A stretch of DNA of 64,000 nt from Leptospira ilyithenensis (GTDB taxonomy: Bacteria > Spirochaetota > Leptospiria > Leptospirales > Leptospiraceae). The notes under the pieces are model-generated. The model was not told where the DNA came from. It searched no databases and worked only from the letters and a program-made list of their open reading frames with translations. Made by a program: the position numbers and the translations under genes. The DNA is taken from the NCBI RefSeq assembly GCF_004771005.1, contig NZ_RQHV01000002.1, positions 1 through 64,000 on the forward strand. Reading direction: 5' to 3'. Shown in pieces: positions 35,160 to 46,731 of the stretch; positions within the stretch are counted from its first letter, which is position 1; each line of letters opens with the position of its first letter.

Positions 35160-36014
35160 ATGTTAAAGGAAAAAGTAGACGAAGTACTAAGAGATGTGAA
35201 CAAACTTCCTGCGATTTCGTCAGTCGTATCGAAGGTTCTGGAAAAATTACAAAATCCGGATGTGAACATCAATGAACTTGCTTCCGAAATTTCCAAAGAC
35301 CCGGCCATCACTGCATCCGTAATCAAAATTTCCAATTCAGCATACTATAGAGCCTCCAAACCCATCCGCACAGTTTCTGAAGCCCTGATGACATTAGGAA
35401 CAAAAACTGTCAAAGAAATTGTCCTACTAACAGCCGCTAAAGGTATTCTTGCTCAGGACTTACATAGCTACCAATTGGAAGCCGCCCAACTTTGGAGCGC
35501 TTCCCTCCTTGTCGCAGAAATGTCCAGCCGAATCGTTCAAAGCAAAAAACTACCGATTGATAAGGATCTGGCATTTACTTCCGGTCTTCTGTGCAGTGTG
35601 GGGAAAATAGTACTTTCCCAATTCTTTCAACCGGTTCTATTTCAATTGAAAAATGAACTGAAAGAAAACAAGGAACCTTTTCCTACCTTGGAAAAGAAAT
35701 ACTTCGGTTATACTCATATGGAAGTTTCGGAAAATCTACTGAACAAGTGGAATTTCCCGCCGGAACTCGTGGATGTTGTCGCAAACTACCTCAATCCGGA
35801 AAATTCAAAAGTCAATCAGCTATTAACAAGCGTCGTCCATATCGCCAGTATCATTATCATTGTTTCAGGGATTGGAATTGATATCGGCGGAGAGTCTGTT
35901 CCTATTTCTCCTTTGGCACTTAGCCTAACGGGAATTACAGATGCTGATATTGAAAATTATTTTTTACATATCCCCGATTTACAGGCAGGCCTTGCCGATC
36001 TTTTGAACGTTTAA
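35160..36014 (+). CDS. HDOD-domain protein
   Basis: The 284-residue protein has an HDOD domain over most of its length: VNKLPAISSVVSKVLEKLQNPDVNINELASEISKDPAITASVIKISNSAYYR is characteristic, followed by TVSEALMTLGTKTVKEIVLL. HDOD proteins are HD-like and usually lack phosphodiesterase activity; they act in signalling and regulation. The position right after cheD suggests a link to motility, and the gap is only 7 bases. No output domain is attached. Confidence 0.93.
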   Translation: MLKEKVDEVLRDVNKLPAISSVVSKVLEKLQNPDVNINELASEISKDPAITASVIKISNSAYYRASKPIRTVSEALMTLGTKTVKEIVLLTAAKGILAQDLHSYQLEAAQLWSASLLVAEMSSRIVQSKKLPIDKDLAFTSGLLCSVGKIVLSQFFQPVLFQLKNELKENKEPFPTLEKKYFGYTHMEVSENLLNKWNFPPELVDVVANYLNPENSKVNQLLTSVVHIASIIIIVSGIGIDIGGESVPISPLALSLTGITDADIENYFLHIPDLQAGLADLLNV

Positions 36015-36016
36015 GG

Positions 36017-36544
36017 ATGAATATTATTTTCATCGGCCCGAGAGGTGCCGGAAAATCCAAAGTTTCCCGTACACTTTCCAAACGAATTGATTATCCGGTT
36101 GTTTCTACGGATTCCATCATCGTATATGAAAACGGCGGAATGCCCATTCCCAAATACATTGAAAACAATGACTGGAAAACTTTCAGAGATCTGGAATATT
36201 CCATTCTTCAAAAATTGGAAAATGCAGACGGAATCATACTGGATTGCGGGGGAGGAATTCTCTTCGATTTGGATGCAAATGGCAATGAAATTCCAAGCGA
36301 AAGGAAATTACAGATTCTAAAAAAACTGGGAAGAATCATACTTTTAGAAAGAGATTTTAAAGAGCTTTTGGACAAAGTGGAAGGTGACAAAACAAGGCCC
36401 GATCTAGCTAAAAACAAAGCCTATTCTGAAATTTTGAAAAAGCGGCTCCCTATTTATGAAAATGCCGCTCATTACAAATTGAATATAAGCAACCTTTCCA
36501 AAGAAGAAGCTGCGGATAAAATCAAAGATTGGTTGGGCATTTAG
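36017..36544 (+). CDS. aroK: shikimate kinase
   Basis: At 175 residues the protein has the full shikimate-kinase layout: Walker A GPRGAGKS (7-14), the shikimate-binding Asp in VVSTDSI, the FRDLEY block with the substrate Arg and Glu, the GGGI loop (LDCGGGILF), and the lid TRPDL. It phosphorylates shikimate in aromatic amino-acid biosynthesis. A conserved GIT in the P-loop of other members is replaced by PRGAGKSK, still standard. The gene is linked by a 2-base gap to the HDOD gene, which is unusual since other aro genes are absent here. Confidence 0.93.
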   Translation: MNIIFIGPRGAGKSKVSRTLSKRIDYPVVSTDSIIVYENGGMPIPKYIENNDWKTFRDLEYSILQKLENADGIILDCGGGILFDLDANGNEIPSERKLQILKKLGRIILLERDFKELLDKVEGDKTRPDLAKNKAYSEILKKRLPIYENAAHYKLNISNLSKEEAADKIKDWLGI

Positions 36545-36554
36545 ATTTAAGATT

Positions 36555-39077
36555 TCAAGACAAATATTGAAACAATATTTGTTTCAAAGCGCTTCTATCT
36601 AAGGGTTTGGTTAAAAAATCATTCATTCCGGAACTCAAACATTTTTCCTTTTCACCCTTAACAACACCTGCGGTAAGAGCGATAATGGTTGCAGACAAAT
36701 TCCTTTCTTTTTCAAATTCACGGATTTCCTTCGTCGCCGTATAACCGTCCATCTGCGGCATTTGAATGTCCATCAATATGATTTTAGGCAAAGAACGTTT
36801 GTACTCTGCTACCGCCTCCGTACCGTTTTTTGCTTCTAGAATTTTCGCATCAGGAATAAGTCTGGATACCAAAACTTTTGTCAACTGCATATTAACCGAA
36901 TTATCTTCAACAATCATAAGCAGCGGTGGTTCCACTAACGAATCCCAGTCGGTAATGAAACCGGCAGTTTGCACAGTTTCCTGCGTTCCCCACTTGGCTT
37001 TCGATTGAGAAGCGAAAGGTAAAAACAAACTAAAACTGAATGTACTCCCTAGGTCGGGAGTACTTACCAAATGAAGTGAAGCTCCCATCTGATTTAAAAT
37101 TTTTTCCGAAATCACAAGTCCGAGCCCTGTTCCTCCATATTTTTTGGTAGTGGATGCGTCTCCTTGGCTGAATGCTTGGAATAGCCTGGATTGGTTCTCT
37201 CTCGAAATTCCGATTCCTGTATCCTTGATGGAAAATACGAATTCATTGATAGGAGGAATATCTCCTTCAATACGCTTCAAAGTGAATTCAATTGCTCCCT
37301 TGCTTGTAAATTTGATGGCATTGCTGAATAAATTAAGTAGTACTTGTTTGAGACGGATCTGGTCTACTAACACAAAGATCGGTTCTTTGGGGAGATGAAT
37401 GGTCATCTGAATCCCCTTCGCTTTTGCCTGTAAGGCGAGTATGGAAACGGATGAAGTGATTAAATCAAGGAGGTCGGTTTCTATTTCGTATAATTCCAGT
37501 TTTCCCGCCTCGATTTTGGAAAAATCCAAAATATCGGAAATCACATCCATAAGGGAACGCGCAGAAGTGGACACATTCTCCATATAGGATTTTTGAACTT
37601 CGCTAAGATGAGTCTGCATCATAAGGTCTGCAAATCCGATGACTCCGTTCAGAGGAGTTCTGATCTCATGAGACATGTTTGCTAAAAATTCGGTTTTCGC
37701 ATTGCTTGCAAACTCCGCCTGCTCCTTTGCTTGTTTTAATTCTATTTCCGCCTGTTTTCGTTCCGTGATGTTTTCAGTGTACATCACCATACCACCGATA
37801 CTACCGTTAGGTGTAGTCCAAGGGCGTACTTCCCATTTTAGCCATTGGATATTGCCATTCAAACGGTAAAATGGATCTTCATCACGCCGATCCGTAATTC
37901 CCGCCAAACAACGCTTATGGATTTCCTTCCATTCCTGCGATATCTCGGGAAATATTTCATAATGGGAAAACCCGATAATGTCACGATCTACCAAACCGTA
38001 ATCCACTTTCCATCTTTCGGAACATGCAATGTACCGCATTTGGTTGTCCATCATCGCTACCGCCGCCGGAGCATATTGAACAAAGGCAGTTAGCTTTGCT
38101 TCCGATTCCTTGATAGCCTCTTCCGAATTTTTCCTATCGGTAATATCCAACATATATCCGCTCCAAATGACGGACTCATTGGATCTGGTGGTACTTGGCA
38201 AAGAAGACAACTGAATCCACTTAAGCTTTCCGGAAGGAGGGATCATACGAAGTTCCACATCGAATTGAGTACTCTTTCTTCCGATTCGAAAAACGCCTGA
38301 TCTCAGTTTGGCTCTGTCATGAGGATGAACCATCTTGAAAAACAATTTAAAATCGTTCTGCATTTGAGAAGCGTCCACTTCAAAAAAATCGAAACACCTG
38401 GGGCTAAGGTATAAAAACTCGCTTTGTCCGTTTTTATGCATAATGTAGTCGTATAAAACAAATGGAATGGTATTAGCCATTCTTTCAAACCGCTCCGTAC
38501 TTTGTTTATATGCTTCTTCTGCGATTTTTCTGATATTTTGAGAACGCCTAGCTTCGATTAATTGCCCGATTGTTAATAATAGAGGTTCCAGAAACTTTGC
38601 TATTGATTCTTCGTAGCCGCCTTTTTTATTTGCGATGCAAACAAGAGCCGTGATTTTTCCCAAATGCCGGATAGGAAGTCCCAAAAAAGAATGAGGAGGA
38701 GAAAAACCCGGGATAGGTTTTGCGTTTTCCGTGAATGTTTGATTAAAAAGAATCGGCTCTCCCGTAAACAATGCATGTTCGAATAAAGTTTCCAAATTGG
38801 AAAATTCGAAATCTTTGATCTTATCGGAATTTTCGATGACTTCATTTTCAGTATGACCCCAAGAAATGTCGGAAATGGAATGTGCTTTGAGATAAGGTTC
38901 TCCTGCGGCGTTGAACAGTACTTCCCCGATCAGACCGAATTCACTTTCAGTCAAAAGCAAAAGATCTTTCAATAATTGTTGAAATGCGTCTTGGTGATCG
39001 CTGGAGATAAAAGTGGACTGTGCTCGGGTTATGGCATCAAGCAATGCTAAATATCTTTTTTCGTAATCAATCTGCAT
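36555..39077 (-). CDS. GAF-PAS-PAS hybrid sensor histidine kinase with receiver
   Basis: An 840-residue soluble kinase. Order: GAF (about 1-185), PAS (195-320), PAS (325-445), HisKA with His470 in FLANMSHEIRTPLNGVIGF, HATPase (570-690, with LLNLFSNAIKFT, DTGIGI and GTGLGLVISEK), and a receiver domain (715-835) whose phospho-acceptor is Asp770 in LMDIQMPQMDGYTATKE. It autophosphorylates and relays the phosphate to its own receiver; a downstream phosphotransfer protein is not seen. Convergent with aroK (10-base gap). The signal is not known; the GAF/PAS set suggests a soluble ligand or redox cue. Confidence 0.95.
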   Translation of the reverse strand: MQIDYEKRYLALLDAITRAQSTFISSDHQDAFQQLLKDLLLLTESEFGLIGEVLFNAAGEPYLKAHSISDISWGHTENEVIENSDKIKDFEFSNLETLFEHALFTGEPILFNQTFTENAKPIPGFSPPHSFLGLPIRHLGKITALVCIANKKGGYEESIAKFLEPLLLTIGQLIEARRSQNIRKIAEEAYKQSTERFERMANTIPFVLYDYIMHKNGQSEFLYLSPRCFDFFEVDASQMQNDFKLFFKMVHPHDRAKLRSGVFRIGRKSTQFDVELRMIPPSGKLKWIQLSSLPSTTRSNESVIWSGYMLDITDRKNSEEAIKESEAKLTAFVQYAPAAVAMMDNQMRYIACSERWKVDYGLVDRDIIGFSHYEIFPEISQEWKEIHKRCLAGITDRRDEDPFYRLNGNIQWLKWEVRPWTTPNGSIGGMVMYTENITERKQAEIELKQAKEQAEFASNAKTEFLANMSHEIRTPLNGVIGFADLMMQTHLSEVQKSYMENVSTSARSLMDVISDILDFSKIEAGKLELYEIETDLLDLITSSVSILALQAKAKGIQMTIHLPKEPIFVLVDQIRLKQVLLNLFSNAIKFTSKGAIEFTLKRIEGDIPPINEFVFSIKDTGIGISRENQSRLFQAFSQGDASTTKKYGGTGLGLVISEKILNQMGASLHLVSTPDLGSTFSFSLFLPFASQSKAKWGTQETVQTAGFITDWDSLVEPPLLMIVEDNSVNMQLTKVLVSRLIPDAKILEAKNGTEAVAEYKRSLPKIILMDIQMPQMDGYTATKEIREFEKERNLSATIIALTAGVVKGEKEKCLSSGMNDFLTKPLDRSALKQILFQYLS

Positions 39078-39089
39078 ACAACCCCTTAC

Positions 39090-40019
39090 TTACCAACTAC
39101 CACTAGAACCGCCTCCACCAAAACTTCCTCCTCCTCCGCTGAATCCGCCACCGCGCGAAGAGCCGCTACCGCCTGAACTCCAACCCCCGCTCCCCTCACT
39201 GTAATAAATATTGCCGGTCACTTTATCGGAAAGTCGTTTGATTCCTGAAAATCGATTTCTTGTTAGACGAATAAACGGAAACCCTATCAGATAAATAACG
39301 TTGCAAACCGCCCACCCCCAAAATCCGTAAAACATGGTAGGCAACCATTGAAAAAAAATCAAAAGAAAAAAGAATAATCCCACACCTTTAATGTCTCTAT
39401 GAAATGCCCCGATAAAGGCAAAGATAAATATGATACTTACAAATAGAATTCCCAAGATATACAAAAAGAATCCTTCTTTTTCACCAATACCGCGAAACTT
39501 TCTAAACTTATCCCATGCTGTGGGTTCTGCCGGAACTTCTCCCGTTTCCAATACCCGAATGATTTCGAATATGCCTTTTTCCAAACCCTCTTCGTAATTT
39601 CCATCCCTGAAAAAAGGAACCATAGTGTTCTGAATCACCCGATTGCAATAAACGTCCGTTAAAGTTCCTTCCAAACCGTAACCGACTTCAATCCTGACCT
39701 TTCTATCATCCAAAGAAAGAAGAATCAAAACTCCGTTGTCCTTCCCTTTTTGACCTAATGCCCATTCTTCGGCGACTTTGATACCGTATTCTTCCGGATT
39801 TTCACCTTCTAGTGAGTGTATGGCGAGGATTGCAATCTGGTTCGTGGATTTTTTTTCATGGTCTGCAAGAATTCCTTCCATTTTCTCTTGAAAAGCCGAG
39901 GAAAGAATACCCGGTTCCGCCGTAACTCTTCTCACTAAATTCGGAATTTCTTTTGCCACAATCGAAGAAAAGAAAAGGGTAAATAATATGCTGAATCGAA
40001 TTGGCATCGGAAATAGCAT
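39090..40019 (-). CDS. TPM-domain (YgcG-like) membrane protein
   Basis: The 309-residue protein has a signal peptide (PIRFSILFTLFFSSIVA), a TPM domain (about 25-160, with NGVLILLSLDDRKVRIEVGYGLEG and the usual GILSSAFQEKMEG start), two or three membrane helices and a Gly/Ser-rich end (GGGGSFGGGGSSGSW). This is the usual YgcG layout; it lacks the zinc ribbons of the paralogue near 14 kb. The ATG at 40019 follows AGAGGA by nine bases; an earlier in-frame start 36 codons upstream lacks signal-peptide features. The function in bacteria is unclear. The gene is 12 bases from the hybrid kinase gene, so they may be co-transcribed. Confidence 0.9.
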   Translation of the reverse strand: MLFPMPIRFSILFTLFFSSIVAKEIPNLVRRVTAEPGILSSAFQEKMEGILADHEKKSTNQIAILAIHSLEGENPEEYGIKVAEEWALGQKGKDNGVLILLSLDDRKVRIEVGYGLEGTLTDVYCNRVIQNTMVPFFRDGNYEEGLEKGIFEIIRVLETGEVPAEPTAWDKFRKFRGIGEKEGFFLYILGILFVSIIFIFAFIGAFHRDIKGVGLFFFLLIFFQWLPTMFYGFWGWAVCNVIYLIGFPFIRLTRNRFSGIKRLSDKVTGNIYYSEGSGGWSSGGSGSSRGGGFSGGGGSFGGGGSSGSW

Positions 40020-40207
40020 AGTTGACATTCCTCTAAGAATAAAGTTCTTTTTTATCAATGGAAGTGAAGTTTTTACAGGATTATTTGCCTTTCGTTCACT
40101 TGATAAAAACCAAGTACAGCACTTCACTCTATTTACTTTCGTTAGTTTTTTACCCTTTAATTCTTTATGCTACGATTCTTACAAATCCCCAAACTCTATC
40201 TATCATT

Positions 40208-40528
40208 ATGCGGCAAAATCGGAAATCTTATACTACAACTTCTGAAACAAACTCTGACAAAAACACAATCAATTTGGAACACAAGAACGGATTTACCTTC
40301 CGTACCGAAGTGCAACTGCCACTTCGAATGATAAGCTTTCTTAAATGGGAAACTTATCCAAAAGCTTTAGAACTTTGCGAAGAAAAAAGACAAAGGAGAC
40401 CTAGAAACCCTCCTACCGGCCCGAAAAACATCATAGGGCAAAAGAGGAAACAGGAGAATTGGAATCTAAGCGATCTGCCGCTTGCGTACACAACTGCCTT
40501 ATATTTTCGCTTTTTTGCCTTAAAATAA
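40208..40528 (+). CDS. possible short orphan coding frame
   Basis: An open frame gives about 107 residues from an ATG (MRQNRKSYTTTS), or 156 from an ATG at 40058 that would add a hydrophobic stretch (LYLLSLVFYPLILYATIL). It has Arg/Lys/Pro-rich text such as EEKRQRRPRNPPTGPKNIIG and no recognised domain. It is the only sizeable frame in the otherwise empty interval from about 40020 to 40712. It may be chance in an AT-rich spacer, a recent small gene, or a remnant. Low confidence. Confidence 0.3.
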   Translation: MRQNRKSYTTTSETNSDKNTINLEHKNGFTFRTEVQLPLRMISFLKWETYPKALELCEEKRQRRPRNPPTGPKNIIGQKRKQENWNLSDLPLAYTTALYFRFFALK

Positions 40529-40712
40529 AAACCCGAAAAATGTGTTATATGCAGGCATATTTACCTAAAAATGTACATAATGTTCCATATGAATACATTT
40601 CAAGAATTTTGAAATTGCGTAAAAGTCTCACAATATGCTACTTTTAAAAGGATTGGACGCTTAACCCTTTTTCAAAAACAAGGTACATTACTTGCTTTAG
40701 GATAGGATACTC
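40529..40712. other. AT-rich leader upstream of gltB
   Basis: This spacer has no clear gene. It contains AT-rich repeats of ATAT and TTTT and a run of near-palindromes around GTTATATGCAGGCATATT. The gltB promoter should lie here: a TTGAAA and a TATGCT hexamer are 19 bases apart (about 40608-40638), two more than ideal. Together with the preceding 40020-40207 it is the only long non-coding stretch in the window. Confidence 0.3.
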
Positions 40713-43700
40713 ATGCACACAGAAAGAAATCCATTTACACTCCCTCCTCTAGGACCACAAGCGCAAGGCATGTACGACCCCGCCCTGGACAAAGATTCCT
40801 GCGGTGTCGGCTTTATCGCCAATTACAAAGGAGTACGCTCACGAGATATCGTGGACAAGGGAATCCGTCTTATGTGCAATCTGGAGCACAGAGGGGCCGA
40901 AGGGGCCGATCCTAAGACGGGAGACGGTGCCGGGATCATGATCAATATCCCCGATGCCTTTTTCAGAAAGGTACTTCCTTTCAAATTGCCTAAAGAAGGC
41001 GATTATGCAGTAGGAGTTTTATTTTTACCCCAGAACAAAGATGTGCGGGAAGCACTCGAAAACGTAATCGAAAAGATCATCGTCGATGAAGGTGAGGAAT
41101 TTTTAGGTTTTCGCGAAGTTCCAATTAATACAAATTATGCGGGTATAGTCGCATTAAAAACACTCCCCGTCTTCAAACAGGTTTTCTTTGCCAAAAAATC
41201 AAAAAAAATCAAAACCAGTGACGAGTTCGAAAGAAAAGTATTCCTGATCAGGAGACTCATAGATAGAAGGATTCGGGCGGAATACAAACTGGACCGTTCC
41301 CAATACTATGTTCCCAGTTTCTCTTCCAAAACAATCGTTTATAAAGGAATGTTACTCGGAGATCAGGTTAAAAAATTCTATGAGGATCTGAAAGATCCTG
41401 ATCTGAAATCCGCTTTCTGTCTGACTCATACCCGTTTCTCAACTAACACATTTCCCACTTGGGACTTGGCGCACCCATACAGGCTGATTGCCCATAACGG
41501 AGAGATCAATACCCTTCGCGGAAATATGAACTGGATGGCGGCAAGACAAATGGTGATGGAATCCCCTATTTACGGGGAAGAATTGAAACGAATGCTTCCT
41601 ATCGTAATGGAAGGCCAGTCCGATACTGCTACATTCGATACAGTATTGGAACTTCTTGTGATGGGAGGAAGAAGTCTTCCTCACGCAGTCATGATGATGA
41701 TTCCGGAAGCCTGGTCGAAAAACAAAGCAATGGATGCCGACAAACGCGCATTTTACGAATATCATGCTACTATCATGGAACCTTGGGACGGACCGGCAGC
41801 AATCGCATTTACGGACGGAAGAATCATTGGTGCGACTCTGGACAGGAACGGTTTACGCCCTGCCCGTTTTATCGTAACAAAAGACGATGAAGTCATCATG
41901 TCCTCCGAAGCGGGAGTATTAAATCTCCCTCCTGAACATATCCTCAAACAAGATAGACTCCGCCCGGGAAGAATGCTTCTTATCGATATGGAGAAAGGTC
42001 AGATCCTGGACGATGAAGAAATCAAAAAACAAATCTCCACTCAAAAACCTTATAAAAAATGGGTGGATGAGAATATGATTCGTCTTCATTCTCTTCCTGA
42101 TCCCGAGAACGTAAAACAGCCGCAACACGAAAGCATTTTGGAACGTCAAAGAGCGTTCGGTTATACTCATGAAGACGTATTCACCATCATAAAACCGATG
42201 GGAGTGGCGGGAGAAGAACCTACGGGTTCCATGGGTGTGGACTCGGCGCTCGCTGTCCTCAGCGAAAAATCACAACCGCTCTTTCGATATTTCAAACAAA
42301 ACTTCGCTCAAGTGACAAACCCTCCGATCGATCCGATCCGGGAAGAATTGGTGATGGAACTCACTACCTATATCGGACCGGAAGGAAACCTTCTCGACGA
42401 ACAACCGGAACATGCGCATAGATTGGAGTTGGAACATCCGATTCTTACCAATGAGGATTTTGAAAAGATCAAACAGATCAGCGAAGGTCATTTCAAATCC
42501 AAAACTTTCGAGATCCTATTCGATCCTTCCAAAAAACACGATATGAGAAACTCTCTCGATCGGGTTTGCAAGGATGCTGCGAAAGCGGTTCGTGAATCCG
42601 GTGTCAATCTGATCATCCTAACCGACCATGGAGCGAATGAGAAAAGAACCGCTATTCCTTCTCTTTTGGCAGTCGCAGGACTTCATCACTTTTTAATCCG
42701 TGAAGGACTCAGAACCAAAGTGGGAATCGTTTTGGAATCCGGGGAACCGAGAGAAGTTGCCCACTTCGCCTTGTTATGCGGTTTTGGTGCAAACGCAATC
42801 AATCCTTACTTAGCTTTCGAAACTTTGGCGGACCTCAGCCAACAAGGTTTGTTGCCGGAAGTCTCTGATTATAAAACAGCAAAAAAGAATTATATCAAAT
42901 CCATAGGGAAAGGACTTTTCAAAGTTTTTTCCAAAATGGGGATCTCCACATTACAATCATATTGTGGGGCGCAGATCTTTGAAGCGATCGGCCTTGACTC
43001 AGAACTAGTGAACGGATATTTTGCAGGAACTCCGACCAGAATCGAAGGACTTTCTTTGGAAATGTTGGAAGAAGAAACGGTTCGAAGACACAGATCCGCT
43101 TATGACCCGACATATTTTCCCAATAACCTGGAGCCGGGTGGAGTTCATTATTTCCGCAAAAACGGAGATACTCATCTTTATACCCCTACTACGGTTCATA
43201 AATTGCAAAAAGCAACAAGGGACAATGATTACAAAACTTTCAAAGAGTTCTCAAGCTTAATCGACAACCAAAACGAAAAAGCCATCACTCTCAGAAGTTT
43301 GTTCAATCTGGATTTTGAAAACTCAAATGCAATTCCTTTGGAAGAAGTGGAATCCGTAAAATCCATTCTCAAAAGATTTCAAACGGGAGCGATGAGCCAC
43401 GGATCCATTTCCTGGGAAGCACATACGACTCTTGCCATCGCAATGAACCGAATCGGTGCAAAATCCAATACGGGAGAAGGCGGAGAAGACCCTGTTCGAT
43501 TCAAAACTCTTCCGAACGGAGATTCGATGCGATCAGCGATCAAGCAAGTCGCCTCAGCTCGGTTTGGTGTTACAATGGAATACCTCACCAATGCTGATGA
43601 CCTCCAGATCAAATTGGCACAGGGCGCAAAACCGGGAGAAGGCGGACAACTCCCCGGGCATAAGGTGGACAAATACATCGGCGGACTTCGTTATGCAACC

Positions 43701-45296
43701 CCCGGTGTGACGTTGATCTCCCCTCCTCCTCACCATGATATTTATTCCATCGAAGATTTGAAACAATTGATCTTTGATTTGAAAAACTCGAACCCGAGAG
43801 CCAGAGTTTCCGTAAAACTCGTATCGGAAACCGGAGTGGGTACTGTTGCGGCGGGTGTGGCAAAAGCGAAAGCGGATCATATCCTGATTGCAGGCCATGA
43901 AGGAGGAACCGGGGCAAGTCCCATTTCTTCCATCCACCACGCAGGAACTCCTTGGGAATTGGGACTTTCCGAAACCCACCAAACACTTGTTGCAAACGGA
44001 CTCAGGGATAGGGTTTATCTTGCAGTAGACGGCAAACTGCTTACGGGAAAAGATGTCGTAGTAGGCGCGTTACTCGGTGCGGAAGAATTCGGATTTTCCA
44101 CCTCAGCCCTTGTAGCAGTAGGTTGCATCATGATGCGCAAATGCCATCTCAACACCTGCCCTGTCGGAGTTGCCACTCAAGATGAATTTTTAAGAAACAA
44201 ATTCACAGGCAAACCGGAATATGTTGTGAACTTTATGGGTTTTGTTGCTGAAGAAGTGAGGGAAATCATGGCAAAACTGGGGTTCAGGACTTTTGAAGAG
44301 ATGATCGGCCAAGTGGAGAAAATCAAATTCAAAAGACCACAACATCATTGGAAAGCACGTGGACTTGATTTTACAAAAGTTCTGCACAGACCTACTCCGA
44401 TTTTCCCAACAGGTCTTTTCCGATCCAAAGAACAAAACCACCACTTGGATGAACAAATGGATAACGAATTGATTCGCAAGGCAAGAGCCGCCGTGGATCA
44501 CAAACAACCTGTGGAAATCAAATCGAATATCGTCAACCTGAACCGTTCTGTCGGAACCATGTTGTCTCACGAAGTAACTAAAAAATACGGAGTCGACGGA
44601 CTTCCCGAAGATACGATCAAAATCAATTTCACCGGCACCGCAGGACAGGCATTTGCCGCTTTTGTAACCAAAGGGATTACTTTGAAATTGACCGGTGAAG
44701 GAAACGACTATGTAGGAAAAGGACTTTGCGGAGGTAAGCTAATCTTCGAAACGCCGAAGACAGCTCCTTATAAAGCGGAAGAAAACATAATCATCGGCAA
44801 CACATGTTTTTACGGAGCGACGAGCGGGGAGGCTTATGTGAACGGGATTGCAGGAGAAAGATTTGCAGTTCGGAACTCAGGAGCAGCCGTAGTTGTAGAA
44901 GGAACCGGAGACCATGGTTGCGAGTATATGACCGGAGGAAGAGTGATCGTTCTCGGAAGTATCGGCCGCAACTTTGCCGCAGGAATGTCAGGTGGAATCG
45001 CGTATCTTTGGAACCCTGACGGCAAGATAGAGGCCCAAATCAATAAAGAAATGGTAGACTTAGACCCTTTAACAGATGCTAAAGAGATCGAAGAAGTTAA
45101 AAACCTGATTCTAAAACATAAAAATTATACGGGATCGGAACGAGCTTCTTTGATACTCGGCGACTGGGACAAAGAAATATCACGTTTTGTAAAAATCATT
45201 CCAAGAGATTACAAAAAAGCTTTGGAAAAAATGGCCGAGGAAGCTATCGCTAGTTCGGCGAATGGACAAAAAGAAGGGGTGGGTGCACGTGGGTAA
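40713..45296 (+). CDS. gltB: glutamate synthase, large subunit
   Basis: The 1527-residue protein has an N-terminal propeptide and class II glutamine amidotransferase domain beginning at Cys30 (DKDSCGVGF), which becomes the nucleophile. Next come the central domain, the FMN-binding synthase domain (about 850-1250) with [15 protein letters not shown] and the iron-sulfur cysteines in [15 protein letters not shown], and the C-terminal beta-helix GXGXG domain ([17 protein letters not shown]). It makes glutamate from 2-oxoglutarate and glutamine with the GltD subunit. The length and all blocks are complete. gltD starts inside the end of this gene (8-base overlap from the GTG), so they are translated together. 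Confidence 0.98.
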   Translation: MHTERNPFTLPPLGPQAQGMYDPALDKDSCGVGFIANYKGVRSRDIVDKGIRLMCNLEHRGAEGADPKTGDGAGIMINIPDAFFRKVLPFKLPKEGDYAVGVLFLPQNKDVREALENVIEKIIVDEGEEFLGFREVPINTNYAGIVALKTLPVFKQVFFAKKSKKIKTSDEFERKVFLIRRLIDRRIRAEYKLDRSQYYVPSFSSKTIVYKGMLLGDQVKKFYEDLKDPDLKSAFCLTHTRFSTNTFPTWDLAHPYRLIAHNGEINTLRGNMNWMAARQMVMESPIYGEELKRMLPIVMEGQSDTATFDTVLELLVMGGRSLPHAVMMMIPEAWSKNKAMDADKRAFYEYHATIMEPWDGPAAIAFTDGRIIGATLDRNGLRPARFIVTKDDEVIMSSEAGVLNLPPEHILKQDRLRPGRMLLIDMEKGQILDDEEIKKQISTQKPYKKWVDENMIRLHSLPDPENVKQPQHESILERQRAFGYTHEDVFTIIKPMGVAGEEPTGSMGVDSALAVLSEKSQPLFRYFKQNFAQVTNPPIDPIREELVMELTTYIGPEGNLLDEQPEHAHRLELEHPILTNEDFEKIKQISEGHFKSKTFEILFDPSKKHDMRNSLDRVCKDAAKAVRESGVNLIILTDHGANEKRTAIPSLLAVAGLHHFLIREGLRTKVGIVLESGEPREVAHFALLCGFGANAINPYLAFETLADLSQQGLLPEVSDYKTAKKNYIKSIGKGLFKVFSKMGISTLQSYCGAQIFEAIGLDSELVNGYFAGTPTRIEGLSLEMLEEETVRRHRSAYDPTYFPNNLEPGGVHYFRKNGDTHLYTPTTVHKLQKATRDNDYKTFKEFSSLIDNQNEKAITLRSLFNLDFENSNAIPLEEVESVKSILKRFQTGAMSHGSISWEAHTTLAIAMNRIGAKSNTGEGGEDPVRFKTLPNGDSMRSAIKQVASARFGVTMEYLTNADDLQIKLAQGAKPGEGGQLPGHKVDKYIGGLRYATPGVTLISPPPHHDIYSIEDLKQLIFDLKNSNPRARVSVKLVSETGVGTVAAGVAKAKADHILIAGHEGGTGASPISSIHHAGTPWELGLSETHQTLVANGLRDRVYLAVDGKLLTGKDVVVGALLGAEEFGFSTSALVAVGCIMMRKCHLNTCPVGVATQDEFLRNKFTGKPEYVVNFMGFVAEEVREIMAKLGFRTFEEMIGQVEKIKFKRPQHHWKARGLDFTKVLHRPTPIFPTGLFRSKEQNHHLDEQMDNELIRKARAAVDHKQPVEIKSNIVNLNRSVGTMLSHEVTKKYGVDGLPEDTIKINFTGTAGQAFAAFVTKGITLKLTGEGNDYVGKGLCGGKLIFETPKTAPYKAEENIIIGNTCFYGATSGEAYVNGIAGERFAVRNSGAAVVVEGTGDHGCEYMTGGRVIVLGSIGRNFAAGMSGGIAYLWNPDGKIEAQINKEMVDLDPLTDAKEIEEVKNLILKHKNYTGSERASLILGDWDKEISRFVKIIPRDYKKALEKMAEEAIASSANGQKEGVGARG

Positions 45297-46731
45297 ACCG
45301 ACTGGATTTTTAGAATATAAAAAAGATTATCTTCAAAAGATAGCTCCAAGCGAAAGAATCAAAAACTACAAAGAGTTTGAGAAACCTTTCCCTGAAGAAA
45401 AGGTAAAAGAACAAGGCGCAAGATGTATGGATTGCGGAATTCCTTTTTGCCACGGCGAAACAGGATGCCCTGTAGACAACCTGATCCCTGAATTCAACGA
45501 CTTCATTTATAGAGGTCGTTGGAAAGAGGCTTGGGAAAATCTTTCCAAAACAAATAACTTTCCCGAGTTTACGGGAAGACTTTGTCCCGCTCCTTGCGAA
45601 TCTGCCTGCACATTGGGAATCATTGAACCACCCGTTTCCATAAAGTCGATAGAAAGAACCATCATCGACCGCGCATGGGAAGAAGGCTGGGTTATCCCGC
45701 AACCTTCCGCACATAAAACAGGCAAAAAAACAGCAGTGGTCGGATCGGGACCTGCAGGTCTTGCAGCTGCGCAACAATTGGCGAGAGCCGGACATTCAGT
45801 AACTTTATTTGAAAAAAGCGATAGAATCGGCGGCCTACTCCGTTACGGAATCCCGGATTTCAAAATGGAAAAATGGCATATCGACAAACGAATGAAACAA
45901 ATGGAAGCGGAAGGTGTTGTTTTCAAAACAAATGTAAATGTTGGTAAGGACATCACCACCAAAGAACTGCAAGATGATTTTGATGCAATCGTCCTTGCTT
46001 GCGGTTCCGAAGTTCCCCGCGATTTGCCACTTCCCGGCAGGGAGCTCCAAGGAGTTCATTTCGCTATGGACTTCCTTTCCAAAAATAACAAAAAAGTAGC
46101 CGGAGACGATTTGGAAATCATTTCCGCAAAAGACAAAAACGTAATCGTAATCGGCGGCGGAGATACAGGTTCCGATTGTGTAGGAACTTCCAATAGACAT
46201 GGTGCAAAATCCGTCACGCAAATAGAACTATTTCCCGAGCCTCCGAAAGACAGAGATCCTTCTACACCTTGGCCATTGTATCCGAAAATGTTAAGAACGT
46301 CTTCTTCTCACGAAGAAGGAGCCGTTCGTAAATGGGCAATTTCCACTTTAGGCTTTAAAGGAAATGAAAAAGGTGAAGTAACTTCCATCTACGGACAGGA
46401 AATCAAGGAAGAAGCTGGAAAATTCATTCCGGTTCCGGGAACTGAATTCGAATGGCCCGCAGAATTGGTGTTACTTGCCATGGGATTTGTGAATCCTATC
46501 AAAGAAGGTTTATTGCAAGACCTGCAAAGCCAAGGTTTGGAATTAGATGCCAGAGGAAACGTGAAAGCGGAATTCGGAACAAAACCCGGATCCTTTGTTA
46601 CAACGATTCCTAAAGTATTTGCCTGCGGGGATGTAAGAAGAGGCCAATCTTTGATTGTTTGGGCGATTTCCGAAGGCAGAAAATGTGCGGAACAAGTGAA
46701 CCAATTTCTTAAACAAGAGGCAGAGGTTTAA
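45289..46731 (+). CDS. gltD: glutamate synthase, small subunit
   Basis: The 480-residue protein has the N-terminal cysteine region ([18 protein letters not shown] and [16 protein letters not shown]), then FAD-binding [17 protein letters not shown] and NAD(P)H-binding [12 protein letters not shown]. It passes electrons from NADPH to the large subunit. The GTG at [10 protein letters not shown] is chosen as start since this is the family's usual N-terminus and AAGGGG lies upstream; a longer reading from an ATG nine codons earlier is possible. An intrinsic terminator overlaps the stop codon. Confidence 0.96.
   Translation: MGKPTGFLEYKKDYLQKIAPSERIKNYKEFEKPFPEEKVKEQGARCMDCGIPFCHGETGCPVDNLIPEFNDFIYRGRWKEAWENLSKTNNFPEFTGRLCPAPCESACTLGIIEPPVSIKSIERTIIDRAWEEGWVIPQPSAHKTGKKTAVVGSGPAGLAAAQQLARAGHSVTLFEKSDRIGGLLRYGIPDFKMEKWHIDKRMKQMEAEGVVFKTNVNVGKDITTKELQDDFDAIVLACGSEVPRDLPLPGRELQGVHFAMDFLSKNNKKVAGDDLEIISAKDKNVIVIGGGDTGSDCVGTSNRHGAKSVTQIELFPEPPKDRDPSTPWPLYPKMLRTSSSHEEGAVRKWAISTLGFKGNEKGEVTSIYGQEIKEEAGKFIPVPGTEFEWPAELVLLAMGFVNPIKEGLLQDLQSQGLELDARGNVKAEFGTKPGSFVTTIPKVFACGDVRRGQSLIVWAISEGRKCAEQVNQFLKQEAEV

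Noticed and set aside
38303..38845. Alternative leftward frames inside the hybrid kinase gene
   Set aside because: They overlap the PAS and GAF domains of the kinase in another frame and have no independent signal.
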